Of a stretch of 23,228 nucleotides of DNA, positions 1 through 9,012 are shown one piece after another. Origin of the DNA: Ruminococcus sp. (GTDB lineage: Bacteria; Bacillota_A; Clostridia; Oscillospirales; Ruminococcaceae); the NCBI GenBank assembly GCA_017418765.1, contig JAFOMV010000022.1, positions 1-23,228 on the forward strand. The letters run 5' to 3'. The translations under genes and the position numbers were made by a program. How positions within the stretch are numbered: the stretch's first letter is position 1; each line of letters opens with the position of its first letter. Below the pieces are notes generated by a model. That model was not told the origin of the DNA. It saw nothing but the letters and a program-made list of their open reading frames with translations, and did no database searches.

Positions 1-28
1 ATAACATACAGAAAGGATGTTTTACATT

Positions 29-937
29 ATGACAATTTCACTATTTTCAGGACAGGGTTCTCAGTATGAGGGAATGGGAAAGGATATCGCAGAAAGCTCT
101 GCTCAGCTGCTTAAAGTATACGAGACAGGCTCAGCTATCCTTGGCCGTGACCTGAAGGAAATATGCTTCAGCGCTCCCCTTGAGGAACTGTCGAGAACAG
201 TGAATTCACAGCCCGCTATCATGGCTACTTCCATAATCTGCCTTGAAGCCGCAAAGGAAAAGGGTTTCACATTTGAAGGCGTTGCAGGTCACTCACTTGG
301 AGAGTACGCAGCAATGTACGCTTCCGGCATGGTAACTCTCGAAGACGCTTTCCGCCTTATCAAGGCAAGAGCAGAGGCTATGGAAGAAGCTACACAGGGC
401 ACTAAGGGCGCTATGGCTGCTGTCATGAAGATAGAGCCCGAAAAGGTAGAGGAAGTTTGTGCAAATGCTAAGGAGTACGTTACTGCTGTAAACTACAACT
501 CACCCGTTCAGACCGTAGTTGCAGGAACTCCCGAAGGCATCGAAGAAGTCAGCGGCATTTTCAAGGAGATGAAGGCAAGAGTCATCCCCCTCAATGTTGC
601 AGGCGCATTCCATTCAAAGCTTATGCAGAGCGCTGCTGATAAATTCTACGAGACAGCCAAGACCATTACTTTCAGCGCTCCTCAGTGCAAATACTACTCA
701 AACGTTACAGGCGGCGAGCTGACAGACTTCTCGGATATGGCTTCACTCCTTGCAAAGCACATCGTATCGCCTGTACGCTTTACATCCGAACTTGCAGCTA
801 TGAACGAAGCAGGCGCTGACCGTTTCGTTGAATTCGGCCCCGGACGCACTCTCACAGGACTTGTTAAGAAGACACTTAAAGAAGCGACAGCTCTGAATGT
901 TGAAAATCTTGAAACACTTGCAGCACTCTTTCAGTAA
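29..937 (+). CDS. fabD: Malonyl-CoA:ACP transacylase (FabD)
   Basis: Transfers the malonyl group from CoA to acyl carrier protein, supplying type II fatty acid synthesis in the cytoplasm. The 302-residue product has the family's hallmarks: the GQGSQ loop near residue 8-12, the nucleophile elbow GHSLGEY with Ser89, the substrate-binding Arg114 and the catalytic His195 in GAFHS. Length is normal for the family. An in-frame ATG lies upstream at 17, but the ribosome binding site GAAAGGA (11-17) overlaps it and sits 11 bases before the ATG at 29, so 29 is the better start. The window begins just upstream, so the rest of a possible fab cluster would be to the left. A 123-base gap with a palindrome separates it from aroE. 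Confidence 0.97.
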   Translation: MTISLFSGQGSQYEGMGKDIAESSAQLLKVYETGSAILGRDLKEICFSAPLEELSRTVNSQPAIMATSIICLEAAKEKGFTFEGVAGHSLGEYAAMYASGMVTLEDAFRLIKARAEAMEEATQGTKGAMAAVMKIEPEKVEEVCANAKEYVTAVNYNSPVQTVVAGTPEGIEEVSGIFKEMKARVIPLNVAGAFHSKLMQSAADKFYETAKTITFSAPQCKYYSNVTGGELTDFSDMASLLAKHIVSPVRFTSELAAMNEAGADRFVEFGPGRTLTGLVKKTLKEATALNVENLETLAALFQ

Positions 938-975
938 TTCAGAAAGCAGTTGTCAGAAAGCAGAATTATGATCAT

Positions 976-1005
976 ATATGGGACGGCGTCCTCGGCGTCC
1001 CACAT
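976..1005. repeat. Short palindrome of the dispersed family
   Basis: GGGACG (980-985) pairs with CGTCCC (996-1001) around a ten-base centre, and the flanks ATAT/ATAT continue the symmetry. There is no T-run on either side, so it is not a standard terminator. Read on the minus strand it contains CCGAGGACGCCGTCCCATAT, close to the palindrome at 8113-8143, which places it loosely in the same family. It is the only structured element between fabD and aroE. Confidence 0.5.
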
Positions 1006-1060
1006 ATCACGAAAGACACCATAAATTATTATGGATAAATCCAAAGTGGAGCTGATGAAT

Positions 1061-1900
1061 ATGAATAAATATGCACTTACAGGCCATCCGCTGGGACATT
1101 CAATGTCTCCGCTGATACACGAAAAGCTGTTCGCTCTCAGCGGACGTGACGCTGAATACGAACTCATCGACATCGCCCCTGAAAAGCTTGCACAGAGCCG
1201 TGAGCTTTTCCTTTCTCTGGGCGGCATGAACGTTACTATCCCACACAAGCAGGCTGTCATTCCCCTTATGGACGAACTGGCAGAAAGCGCTCTCCGCTAT
1301 AATTCCGTGAACTGCATAAAGAACGACAACGGCAGACTTATTGGCTACAACACCGACTGCGACGGCTTCCTCCGCTCTGCCGAGGGACTCCCTATCGGCG
1401 GAAAGGCAGCTATTCTCGGCTGCGGCGGCGTGGGACGCATGATAGCCATTGAAGCTGCCCGTCACGGCGGAGATATCACTCTCGCAGTAATACCGCAGGA
1501 TTTCAAGAACGCTCAGATACTTATGGCTGAGATACTTGAAAAATGCTCCGGCGCTCCGGTAAGGATAGTCGATATCTCTGAACTGGAGGGCAGATTCGAT
1601 ATCCTCATAAACGCTACTCCCGTAGGAATGTTCCCGAAGGTGGATGCCTGCGCTGTAAGCGACAATGTCATCGAGGACTGCGGAAGCGTTTTCGATGTTA
1701 TCTACAACCCCATAGAGACCCTTCTCATGAAGAAGGCAAGAGCAATGGGCAAGACTGCTGTGGGCGGCGCTGCTATGCTGGTATATCAGGCTGTAAAGGC
1801 TCATGAGATATGGTACGGCGGCAAATTCACAAACGAGGATATCGCCCCCATCATCAAGGCTGTGGAAGACGCTGTTATCGAACAGAATTCAAGAAAGTAA
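1061..1900 (+). CDS. aroE: Shikimate dehydrogenase (AroE)
   Basis: Reduces 3-dehydroshikimate to shikimate with a nicotinamide cofactor, in the cytoplasm. The 279-residue product shows the shikimate-binding GHPLGHSMSP (residues 8-17), Lys63 in NVTIPHK, Asp99 in YNTDCDGF, the dinucleotide-binding GCGGVG (120-125) and NATPVGM (184-190). ATGs at 1031 and 1055 are in frame, but GTGGAG (1046-1051) is best spaced for the ATG at 1061, which also gives the usual AroE N-terminus. After the second strand of the cofactor domain, where NADPH-dependent enzymes usually carry an NRT-type motif, this protein reads LAVIPQDFKN (141-150), with no arginine there. It is the first gene of a close-packed run through aroK to the LRR-dockerin gene. 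Confidence 0.96.
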   Translation: MNKYALTGHPLGHSMSPLIHEKLFALSGRDAEYELIDIAPEKLAQSRELFLSLGGMNVTIPHKQAVIPLMDELAESALRYNSVNCIKNDNGRLIGYNTDCDGFLRSAEGLPIGGKAAILGCGGVGRMIAIEAARHGGDITLAVIPQDFKNAQILMAEILEKCSGAPVRIVDISELEGRFDILINATPVGMFPKVDACAVSDNVIEDCGSVFDVIYNPIETLLMKKARAMGKTAVGGAAMLVYQAVKAHEIWYGGKFTNEDIAPIIKAVEDAVIEQNSRK

Positions 1901-1920
1901 GCATCGGAAAGGAGCAATCC

Positions 1921-2997
1921 ATGTCAAAACACGCAGACCAGACCACCATATTCTACAGATTAAAACTCAAGCGTACAAGAACTCCTATGGAAGCAATTGA
2001 AAAAATGCACAAAACTGTCAAGAAAAATGGCGCTACAAAGGACTGGACAGTCACTGTTGACGAGGAAGCTCAGACTATGTGCGTCGATTTCGGCGAGAAC
2101 AAGGGCGAGACTCTTTACATAGCTTTCGACGAAAAAAAGGTATGTGACGGATTCTGCAAGGTATTCTTCCCTCTTTCGGGTGAGGAGTTCGATGACGAGA
2201 AAAAAAGCGAATTCAAAGCCCTGCTGAACATGATATACGCCGCAAGGACTTCCTTTGCGGAAATGAACATTACTGATGATTACGGAATTTCAGAGAGCTA
2301 CCTCGATACTAAGGTGAACAAGATAGCTCTTCGAGAGCTTACCGCAGAGGAGCTTGAACGTGCAAAGCGGCTTTTCGATAACGGTCACACGACTGTCAGG
2401 GAGTTCATAACCGCTCTGATGTACGACCTGAGAGATCTGGCATATGACAAGGATTTTCTGCCCTATATCAACATGAATATCGGCTGTTACCCTTACATTT
2501 TCTGGAGTCAATGGGACGGAGAGATCGGAGATTTCTATAGCGTTTTCATCGAAAGCTTTATATTTGAGACCACAGAATATAAAAACGAGGGCAGGATATA
2601 TGACATCGGGGAGTATTTCGGCGAACTGAACGGGACATGGTTCTCTGTTCATGCCTTTATTGATGGTATCAATGAAATAACTGACTATCATCATTACAAA
2701 TCAGGTTGGGACCCGAAAAGTACGCAGGTACTTCGTTTATATAACACCAAATATCTGCCGCTTATAGAGAATGCGGACGATCTTGAAAAATGTATCATCG
2801 CTTACCGTTTTTTCGTGTCAATGCTGGACTATCTCGGATTCAGATATGTCGGAAAAAGTACAAAATACATCTATCATGCCCCCGAAATTATTGTCAATGC
2901 GATAAAAGACTTCATAAACGGCGGAAATAACGAGGATTTTGAAGCGGTCATATCTGAGTGGGCGGCTGACAAGAAAAAATACTTTAAAGGAGAATAA
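1921..2997 (+). CDS. Hypothetical protein between aroE and aroK
   Basis: I do not recognise this 358-residue protein. The start at 1921 is set by AAAGGAG (1908-1914) six bases upstream; an open frame extends further 5' but overlaps aroE. There is no signal peptide or membrane segment, so it is probably cytoplasmic. The N-terminal third is lysine/glutamate rich (a charged segment around RLKLKRTRT). The middle and C-terminal parts are rich in aromatic residues, for example the stretch around NIGCYPYIFWSQWDG and the paired HH before YKSGW. No catalytic motif is evident. It lies 20 bases after aroE and its stop is one base before the aroK start, so it is almost certainly co-transcribed and perhaps translationally coupled with the shikimate genes. 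That placement does not by itself show a role in the pathway. Confidence 0.85.
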   Translation: MSKHADQTTIFYRLKLKRTRTPMEAIEKMHKTVKKNGATKDWTVTVDEEAQTMCVDFGENKGETLYIAFDEKKVCDGFCKVFFPLSGEEFDDEKKSEFKALLNMIYAARTSFAEMNITDDYGISESYLDTKVNKIALRELTAEELERAKRLFDNGHTTVREFITALMYDLRDLAYDKDFLPYINMNIGCYPYIFWSQWDGEIGDFYSVFIESFIFETTEYKNEGRIYDIGEYFGELNGTWFSVHAFIDGINEITDYHHYKSGWDPKSTQVLRLYNTKYLPLIENADDLEKCIIAYRFFVSMLDYLGFRYVGKSTKYIYHAPEIIVNAIKDFINGGNNEDFEAVISEWAADKKKYFKGE

Positions 2998-2998
2998 T

Positions 2999-3496
2999 AT
3001 GACCATTTTTTTATGCGGCTTCATGGGCTGCGGAAAGACCACGACAGGCAAGCTTGCTGCTAAGAAACTGGGCAGCGGCTTTACCGATACGGATGACCTT
3101 ATCGTCCGCACCCTCGGAATGTCCATCCCCGATATTTTTGAGAAAAAGGGAGAGCCTTTCTTCCGTCAGACCGAAGCTGAGATAGTGAAGTCACTCTGCG
3201 GCAAGACCATAGTGGCTGCCTGCGGCGGCGGTGCTATGCTCAATCCCGATACGGCAAAGGCGGCAAGAGATGCAGGCGCTGAGATAGTATATCTCGATGT
3301 TCCCTTTGATACCTGCTATGAGCGGATCAGCGGCGATACAAACCGCCCAATAGTTATGCGCTCAACAAAAGAAGAACTAAAATCACTCTACGAGCAGAGA
3401 AAAAGTATTTACACCGCACATTCAACCATCACAGTTGATGCTTCGGGAAGTCCCGTAGAGATCGCAGACAGGATAGCGGAAGCTGTCAGAAAGTGA
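2999..3496 (+). CDS. aroK: Shikimate kinase (AroK)
   Basis: Phosphorylates shikimate at the 3-hydroxyl using ATP, the step that follows AroE; it acts in the cytoplasm. The 165-residue product has the Walker A loop GFMGCGKTT (7-15), the shikimate/Mg-binding DTDD (30-33), Arg56 in FFRQTE, the glycine-rich CGGG (76-79) and the LID arginine in GDTNRP (112-117). Length is typical of a single-domain shikimate kinase. The start follows the preceding stop by one base and has AAAGGAG at 2986-2992. An open frame continues upstream inside the neighbouring gene but has no fitting ribosome binding site. Confidence 0.96.
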   Translation: MTIFLCGFMGCGKTTTGKLAAKKLGSGFTDTDDLIVRTLGMSIPDIFEKKGEPFFRQTEAEIVKSLCGKTIVAACGGGAMLNPDTAKAARDAGAEIVYLDVPFDTCYERISGDTNRPIVMRSTKEELKSLYEQRKSIYTAHSTITVDASGSPVEIADRIAEAVRK

Positions 3497-3502
3497 ACCG
3501 TA

Positions 3503-4660
3503 ATGCTTATATACAACGCTGAAATTTATACTATGGACAGCATGGGCACTATCCCAAACGGCTATATCTCCATAGAAAACGGCAAGATCACCGATGTCGG
3601 CTCAGGTGCTCCCGAAAACATCCCCGAGGACAGCATAGACGCTGTGGGCGGTATCCTCTGCCCCGGATTCATCGATGCACACACACATCTCGGAATAATC
3701 GAAAACGGACTTGACTTTGAAGGTGATGACTGCAACGAATCAACTGACCCCTTTACCCCTCAGATGAGGGCTATCGACGGTATCAACCCGTTTGACCGCT
3801 GCTTCGAGGAAGCAAGAAAGCGCGGCATAACCGCTGCTGCTTCATGCCCCGGAAGTGCTAATCCGTGCGGAGGAGAGATATGTGTCATCAAGACAGACGG
3901 CAGACGTATCGACGATATGCTGATAAGTACCTGCGGCATAAAATTCGCTCTCGGTGAAAACCCTAAAAAGGTCTACAATGACAGGGCTGAAACTCCCGTA
4001 ACACGTATGGCTGTCACCGCCCTTATCCGTGAGGGACTTTACAAAGCCAAACGCTACAGCCATGATATGAACAGCTACTATCAGGACAGCGAAAACTATG
4101 ACCCTCCCGAATATGACATCAAATGCGAAGCACTTATGCCTTTGCTTGACCGGAAGATAAAGGCTTTTTTCCACTGCCACCGTGCCGACGATATCTGTAC
4201 GGCTATACGTATAGCTAAAGAATTCAGCCTCGACCCCGTTATCATACACGGCACCGAGGGATGGAAGATAGCAGATATCATAGCAGAGGAGGATATACCC
4301 GTAATATGCGGCCCTCTCCTTTGTGACAGGTGCAAACCCGAAATGCAGGGCCTTGAACTGAAAAATGCTTCTGTCCTTATCGGAAACGGCGTAAAGACAG
4401 CTATCTGTACAGACCATACCGTTATACCCATACAGTATCTCCCGCTTTCTGCTCAGGCGGCGGTAAAGGGCGGTCTCAGCTTTGAGGACGCAATGAGGGC
4501 TGTGACCTGTGTGCCTGCGGAAATACTCGGCATCATTTCGTCAACAGGTACTCTCACATCGGGCAAGGATGCCGATATCCAGCTTTACAGAAATGGAGAT
4601 AATCCCCTTGACCTTATGAGCGAGCCTGTTATGGTAATGATAAACGGAAAGACAGTCTGA
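3503..4660 (+). CDS. Amidohydrolase-superfamily protein (imidazolonepropionase-like)
   Basis: A metal-dependent hydrolase of the amidohydrolase superfamily, 385 residues, with no signal peptide. It opens with the small beta domain typical of the family (residues 1-52), then the metal-binding DAHTHLG with His60 and His62, further candidate ligands in FFHCHRADD (His224, His226) and VIIHGTEGW (His249), and the late aspartate in CTDHT (Asp304). KFALGENPKKVY (147-158) resembles a conserved segment of the imidazolonepropionase-like subgroup. The substrate is unknown: histidine genes are absent here, so imidazolonepropionase itself is unlikely. It starts six bases after aroK and ends seven bases before the LRR-dockerin gene, so it belongs to the same transcript. 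Confidence 0.88.
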   Translation: MLIYNAEIYTMDSMGTIPNGYISIENGKITDVGSGAPENIPEDSIDAVGGILCPGFIDAHTHLGIIENGLDFEGDDCNESTDPFTPQMRAIDGINPFDRCFEEARKRGITAAASCPGSANPCGGEICVIKTDGRRIDDMLISTCGIKFALGENPKKVYNDRAETPVTRMAVTALIREGLYKAKRYSHDMNSYYQDSENYDPPEYDIKCEALMPLLDRKIKAFFHCHRADDICTAIRIAKEFSLDPVIIHGTEGWKIADIIAEEDIPVICGPLLCDRCKPEMQGLELKNASVLIGNGVKTAICTDHTVIPIQYLPLSAQAAVKGGLSFEDAMRAVTCVPAEILGIISSTGTLTSGKDADIQLYRNGDNPLDLMSEPVMVMINGKTV

Positions 4661-4667
4661 CACAATT

Positions 4668-5891
4668 ATGAAAGCGAGACTTGACATGAAACATCTATTT
4701 TCAATAATTATTTCAGCGGCGATATTGTTTGCATACATGCCCCGTCAGCAGGCAGCGGCTGACAATCAGCAGGGCTACGAGCTTTCTTTCACCATCGATA
4801 ACGGAATGCTCACAGTAACAGGTGCGGCAGGAAGCGGAAGTATCCTCGATATACCTGAGAAGATAAGCGGTCTGCCTGTCACCTCGATAGCCGATGATTT
4901 CTTTATGGGAAGCAATGAACTCGCTGTAGTGAATCTGCCCGACAGTCTCCGTTATATCGGCAAAAGAGCATTCAGCGCCTGCCCCTGTCTGAACAGTGTC
5001 CATATCGGCTCAGGTACAGAGTATATCGGTGATTATGCCTTTTCTGCCTGTTCATCTCTGAGAGAGGTAAATGTCAGCCCTGAAAATAATGCATACCATT
5101 CCGAAAACGGTTCGCTTTATAAAGATGACGCTCTTATTCTGTACGCAGGCGGCTCAGCGGCAGAGATATCCCCTTCTGCACGTGTAATAGAAAAACGTGC
5201 TTTCTTCGGCAAGACCGACATTACATCCGTCAATATCCCCGAAAGTGTGACCGCTATAGGTGACTATGCATTTTCAGGCTGTCTCGAATTGAAAGATATC
5301 AAGCTCCCTGATTCTGTGGTATCTATAGGTGATTACTGCTTTCTAAGCTGTACTGCCCTTGAATCGGCAATACTTAGCAATTCTATGAAATCTGTGCCCG
5401 AAAGCTGCTTTAACGGCTGCGATGCACTGAAAATGGTGGATATCCCCGACTCGGTAAAGGAAATAGGCGACAATGCTTTTTACAGCTGCGAAAACCTCAT
5501 AAGTCTGTATATACCGCCTTCTGTTGAGACTATCGGCAAAAATGCTGTGGGCAGGACATACAACATAAGAAGCGGCTCTGAGGAAAATACCGCCGATATG
5601 ACTATATCAGGCAGTTCGGGCTCTGCTGCCGAAAAGTACGCTGTCTCCCTCGGAATAGCCTTTTCTGCAAATAAAGACACGATCAAGGGCGATGTCAACG
5701 GCGATGATATCATAGACGGAAAGGACGCCACTCTCGTACTTACCGAATACGCTCGTATGTCTGCGGGCAAGGATACAGCCTTCTCTGATACGCAGACCGG
5801 CTCCGCTGACTATAACAGCGACGGCATAATCGACGGAAAGGACGCTACTGCCATACTCACATACTACGCACGTTCCTCCGTTTCTCAGTGA
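4668..5891 (+). CDS. Secreted BspA-type leucine-rich-repeat protein with C-terminal dockerin
   Basis: A 407-residue exported protein. An N-terminal signal peptide (hydrophobic core about residues 9-23, likely cleavage after QQAAA) is followed by LRR_5/BspA-like repeats from about 68 to 330, with the recurring pattern of IP-x-SV-x-x-IG-x-x-AF-x-x-C. A dockerin occupies 341-404, with two calcium loops, DVNGDDIIDGKD and DYNSDGIIDGKD. BspA-type repeats usually mediate binding to proteins or surfaces; the dockerin should attach the protein to a cohesin on the cellulosome or cell surface. No clear ribosome binding site fits the ATG at 4668; an in-frame ATG at 4686 would give an equally good signal peptide. 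It ends the aro gene run, seven bases after the amidohydrolase gene, an odd place for a secreted cellulosomal protein. Confidence 0.92.
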   Translation: MKARLDMKHLFSIIISAAILFAYMPRQQAAADNQQGYELSFTIDNGMLTVTGAAGSGSILDIPEKISGLPVTSIADDFFMGSNELAVVNLPDSLRYIGKRAFSACPCLNSVHIGSGTEYIGDYAFSACSSLREVNVSPENNAYHSENGSLYKDDALILYAGGSAAEISPSARVIEKRAFFGKTDITSVNIPESVTAIGDYAFSGCLELKDIKLPDSVVSIGDYCFLSCTALESAILSNSMKSVPESCFNGCDALKMVDIPDSVKEIGDNAFYSCENLISLYIPPSVETIGKNAVGRTYNIRSGSEENTADMTISGSSGSAAEKYAVSLGIAFSANKDTIKGDVNGDDIIDGKDATLVLTEYARMSAGKDTAFSDTQTGSADYNSDGIIDGKDATAILTYYARSSVSQ

Positions 5892-5970
5892 TCAGATAAT
5901 AAAATATACCGTCATATCCGCTGAAAAAACGCATAGTTTGCTTTGTGCAGTGCTGCCACAACTCTGATAC

Positions 5971-6003
5971 GCCGCCGAATTGCCCTTTTCGCCAAAAGGC
6001 GGC
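5971..6003. other. Hairpin between LRR-dockerin gene and guaB
   Basis: GCCGCC (5971-5976) can pair with GGCGGC (5998-6003), or alternatively CCTTTT (5984-5989) with AAAAGG (5994-5999); the two pairings share bases. No T-run follows on the plus strand, so a role as the terminator of the aro run is only possible. Apart from the guaB promoter nothing else is seen between 5892 and 6126. Confidence 0.35.
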
Positions 6004-6047
6004 TTAAATGAACATGGATTTTCTAAATGCGTCATCGTCCCAAACTG

Positions 6048-7599
<1,552 letters not shown>

Positions 7600-7616
7600 G
7601 CTATACAGTAACGATC

Positions 7617-7646
7617 AAGGGCGTACATTTTGTACGCCCTTAAATT
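7617..7646 (+). terminator. guaB terminator
   Basis: GGGCGTACA (7619-7627) pairs perfectly with TGTACGCCC (7631-7639) around a TTT loop; AA/TT extends the stem to 11 pairs. It is followed by AAATTTT, a modest T-rich tail. It lies 18 bases after the guaB stop. Confidence 0.8.
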
Positions 7647-7669
7647 TTGTCTGTTTTTCATTGAGGTCA

Positions 7670-7695
7670 GGAGGCGATGTCCACATCGTCCCATC
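7670..7695. repeat. Short palindrome (GATGTCCACATC core)
   Basis: CGATGT (7675-7680) and ACATCG (7683-7688) form a palindrome, flanked by GG and TCCC. The core GATGTCCACATC recurs exactly in the palindrome at 20730-20751. It is part of the 7650-8287 gene-free region. Confidence 0.6.
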
Positions 7696-7764
7696 TATGT
7701 TTTTTTGACTGTCCTTGTTTATTTCATTTGGCAGAACACTGAGGCGGCAAAAGGGGCGGATGAT

Positions 7765-7794
7765 ATCAAGGGCGCTCGGAAAGCGCCCCTACAT
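7765..7794. repeat. Short palindrome with CCCTACA tag
   Basis: GGGCGCT (7770-7776) pairs with AGCGCCC (7782-7788) over a CGGAA loop and is followed by CTACATA. The same stem-then-CCCTACA layout is present at 8059-8087, 8113-8143 and 20769-20799. No coding function is evident. Confidence 0.7.
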
Positions 7795-7855
7795 ACAACA
7801 TTCAATTCTTCTCAGGCACGGGCGAGCGCTCAAGCATTTAAGCCTGACCATCAAA

Positions 7856-7993
7856 AGCAAAATCCGACAGGAGGGAGAGAGGAAAAGGGTTGAGGAAAAA
7901 GAGAGTCCAGAGAGGAAAACCGACTGGGAAAAGGAGAGAGGGGGGATGTCGGATTTTGCTGCGGTTTTCTTTCTCCCCTCTCTCCTTGTCCCA
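7856..7993. repeat. Two interleaved inverted repeats in a purine/pyrimidine-skewed block
   Basis: Repeat A: AGCAAAATCCGACA (7856-7869) is perfectly complementary to TGTCGGATTTTGCT (7947-7960). Repeat B: GGGAAAAGGAGAGAGGGG (7926-7943) matches the complement of 7975-7992 with one mismatch; the T7925/A7993 pair extends it. The order A-B-A'-B' is interleaved, so the two stems cannot nest; as RNA they would form a pseudoknot or two alternative folds. The plus strand is almost all purine from 7868 to 7946 and almost all pyrimidine from 7964 to 7992. Open frames here on both strands lack ribosome binding sites and have low-complexity products, so I do not call genes. Confidence 0.7.
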
Positions 7994-8058
7994 AGAGGTG
8001 TTCCTCTTTGGTATACAAGAAGCTGCAATAAAATGCAAAATTTGCGGTTCTGTGGAAC

Positions 8059-8087
8059 GCCGAGGGCGCACAATGTGCGCCCCTACA
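8059..8087. repeat. Short palindrome with CCCTACA tag
   Basis: GGGCGCAC (8064-8071) pairs with GTGCGCCC (8075-8082) around AAT, preceded by CCGA and followed by CTACAAAA. It is 31 bases upstream of a second palindrome of the same design in the same orientation. Confidence 0.7.
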
Positions 8088-8112
8088 AAATGCTGAGCGG
8101 CATTTGAATTGA

Positions 8113-8143
8113 TCCGAGGACCGCCGAAAGCGGTCCCTACATA
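8113..8143. repeat. Short palindrome with CCCTACA tag
   Basis: GGACCGC (8118-8124) pairs with GCGGTCC (8130-8136) over CGAAA, preceded by CCGA and followed by CTACATAT. Stem bases differ from its neighbour at 8059-8087, but both stems are intact and the flanks are shared. Confidence 0.7.
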
Positions 8144-8231
8144 TATCATTTATTTTTCAAGCCGTCGAGCGACCTGAAACTCATCGTTCTTGCAAAAGTA
8201 AGCGAGTTTACGAGCGGATCGTGATTGCGCT

Positions 8232-8272
8232 GCCGCTCGCTCAGCGGCAGGGCGCACTTAATAGTGCGCCCT
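8232..8272. repeat. Two adjacent hairpins downstream of the lipoprotein genes
   Basis: GCCGCT (8232-8237)/AGCGGC (8243-8248) is followed at once by GGGCGCACT (8250-8258)/AGTGCGCCC (8263-8271). They lie 16 bases beyond the stop of the minus-strand lipoprotein gene and could help end its transcript, but there is no T-run on the minus strand. The second hairpin resembles the GGGCGCAC palindrome at 8064-8082 and may be another family member. Confidence 0.55.
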
Positions 8273-8287
8273 TTACTGTTTATCATA

Positions 8288-8998
8288 TCAGAGGAGATAA
8301 TAAGTACCGTCAATATTATAGACATATACAGACATATCATAGCCGAGGGTATCATTAAGCATATATGTCTTATCCTGTCCGTCCTTGAATGAAAGATCCA
8401 TATAAACAAGCTTGCGGCTCTTTACCTTGTCTGAGAGCTTTTCGCCTGATAATTCGTCGATCTTGCTGTCAACAAAATTGAAATTTGTCAGTATCTCGTC
8501 CTCGTTTTCGTTCAGACAGGTATCAACAACAGCATATGTAAACTCGATCTGACTTCTTGATTTGTTCTCGAGATTGCCGATATACTGGTCAAGATACTCC
8601 TGAACGCTCTCATAGTTCTTCTCTTTTACTGAATATTCAAGGTATGGCTTGTAGAATAACTTTTCCATTGCTGCGCTGTCACGGTTCTGCATAGCGTTTA
8701 CATATTCTGTAAGCAGATATATCTCAGGATAGTCTGTACCATCCTGAACAAAATATCTCGGATCAAAATCGATATCTACCTTTACCTTGTCATTATGCTG
8801 TGTCTGAAGCGATGTCATAGTCGCACCGTAGGGCATATTGTCCTCATCCATAACAAGGCTGTCAGAAGGACCGTTGCCTACTATGTTTGAAGCACTGCTG
8901 CTGCTTCCCTCAGTTTTCTTTACGGTGCTGCTGCATCCTGCTGCTGTCATCATTGCTGCTGCTGTTATAAGAGCTGCTGTTTTTCTGATAATATCCAT
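8288..8998 (-). CDS. Putative lipoprotein, third of a three-gene set
   Basis: A 236-residue exported lipoprotein: hydrophobic signal sequence with lipobox TAAGC (Cys22), then a Ser-rich spacer and a folded domain from about residue 70. The domain starts with a helix-like segment (YLLTEYVNAMQNRDSAAMEKLF), and ends in strands closing with the motif NIDGTYYLL. This helix-then-strands layout resembles NTF2-like/DUF4878-type lipoproteins, but that is only a suggestion. GGAGGG lies eight bases before the ATG. It starts 14 bases after the stop of the preceding lipoprotein gene, so the two are co-transcribed. No function can be assigned. Confidence 0.85.
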   Translation of the reverse strand: MDIIRKTAALITAAAMMTAAGCSSTVKKTEGSSSSASNIVGNGPSDSLVMDEDNMPYGATMTSLQTQHNDKVKVDIDFDPRYFVQDGTDYPEIYLLTEYVNAMQNRDSAAMEKLFYKPYLEYSVKEKNYESVQEYLDQYIGNLENKSRSQIEFTYAVVDTCLNENEDEILTNFNFVDSKIDELSGEKLSDKVKSRKLVYMDLSFKDGQDKTYMLNDTLGYDMSVYVYNIDGTYYLL

Positions 8999-9012
8999 TT
9001 CTTAACCCTCCA

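Noticed and set aside
1100..1804. 234-codon minus-strand frame inside aroE
   Set aside because: It is the antisense shadow of a clear aroE with all catalytic motifs.
7630..8149. Several open frames of 60-130 codons on both strands in the guaB-lipoprotein gap
   Set aside because: They overlap palindromes and the purine-rich block, have Arg/Lys/Glu or Ser/Leu/Pro low-complexity products, and lack ribosome binding sites.
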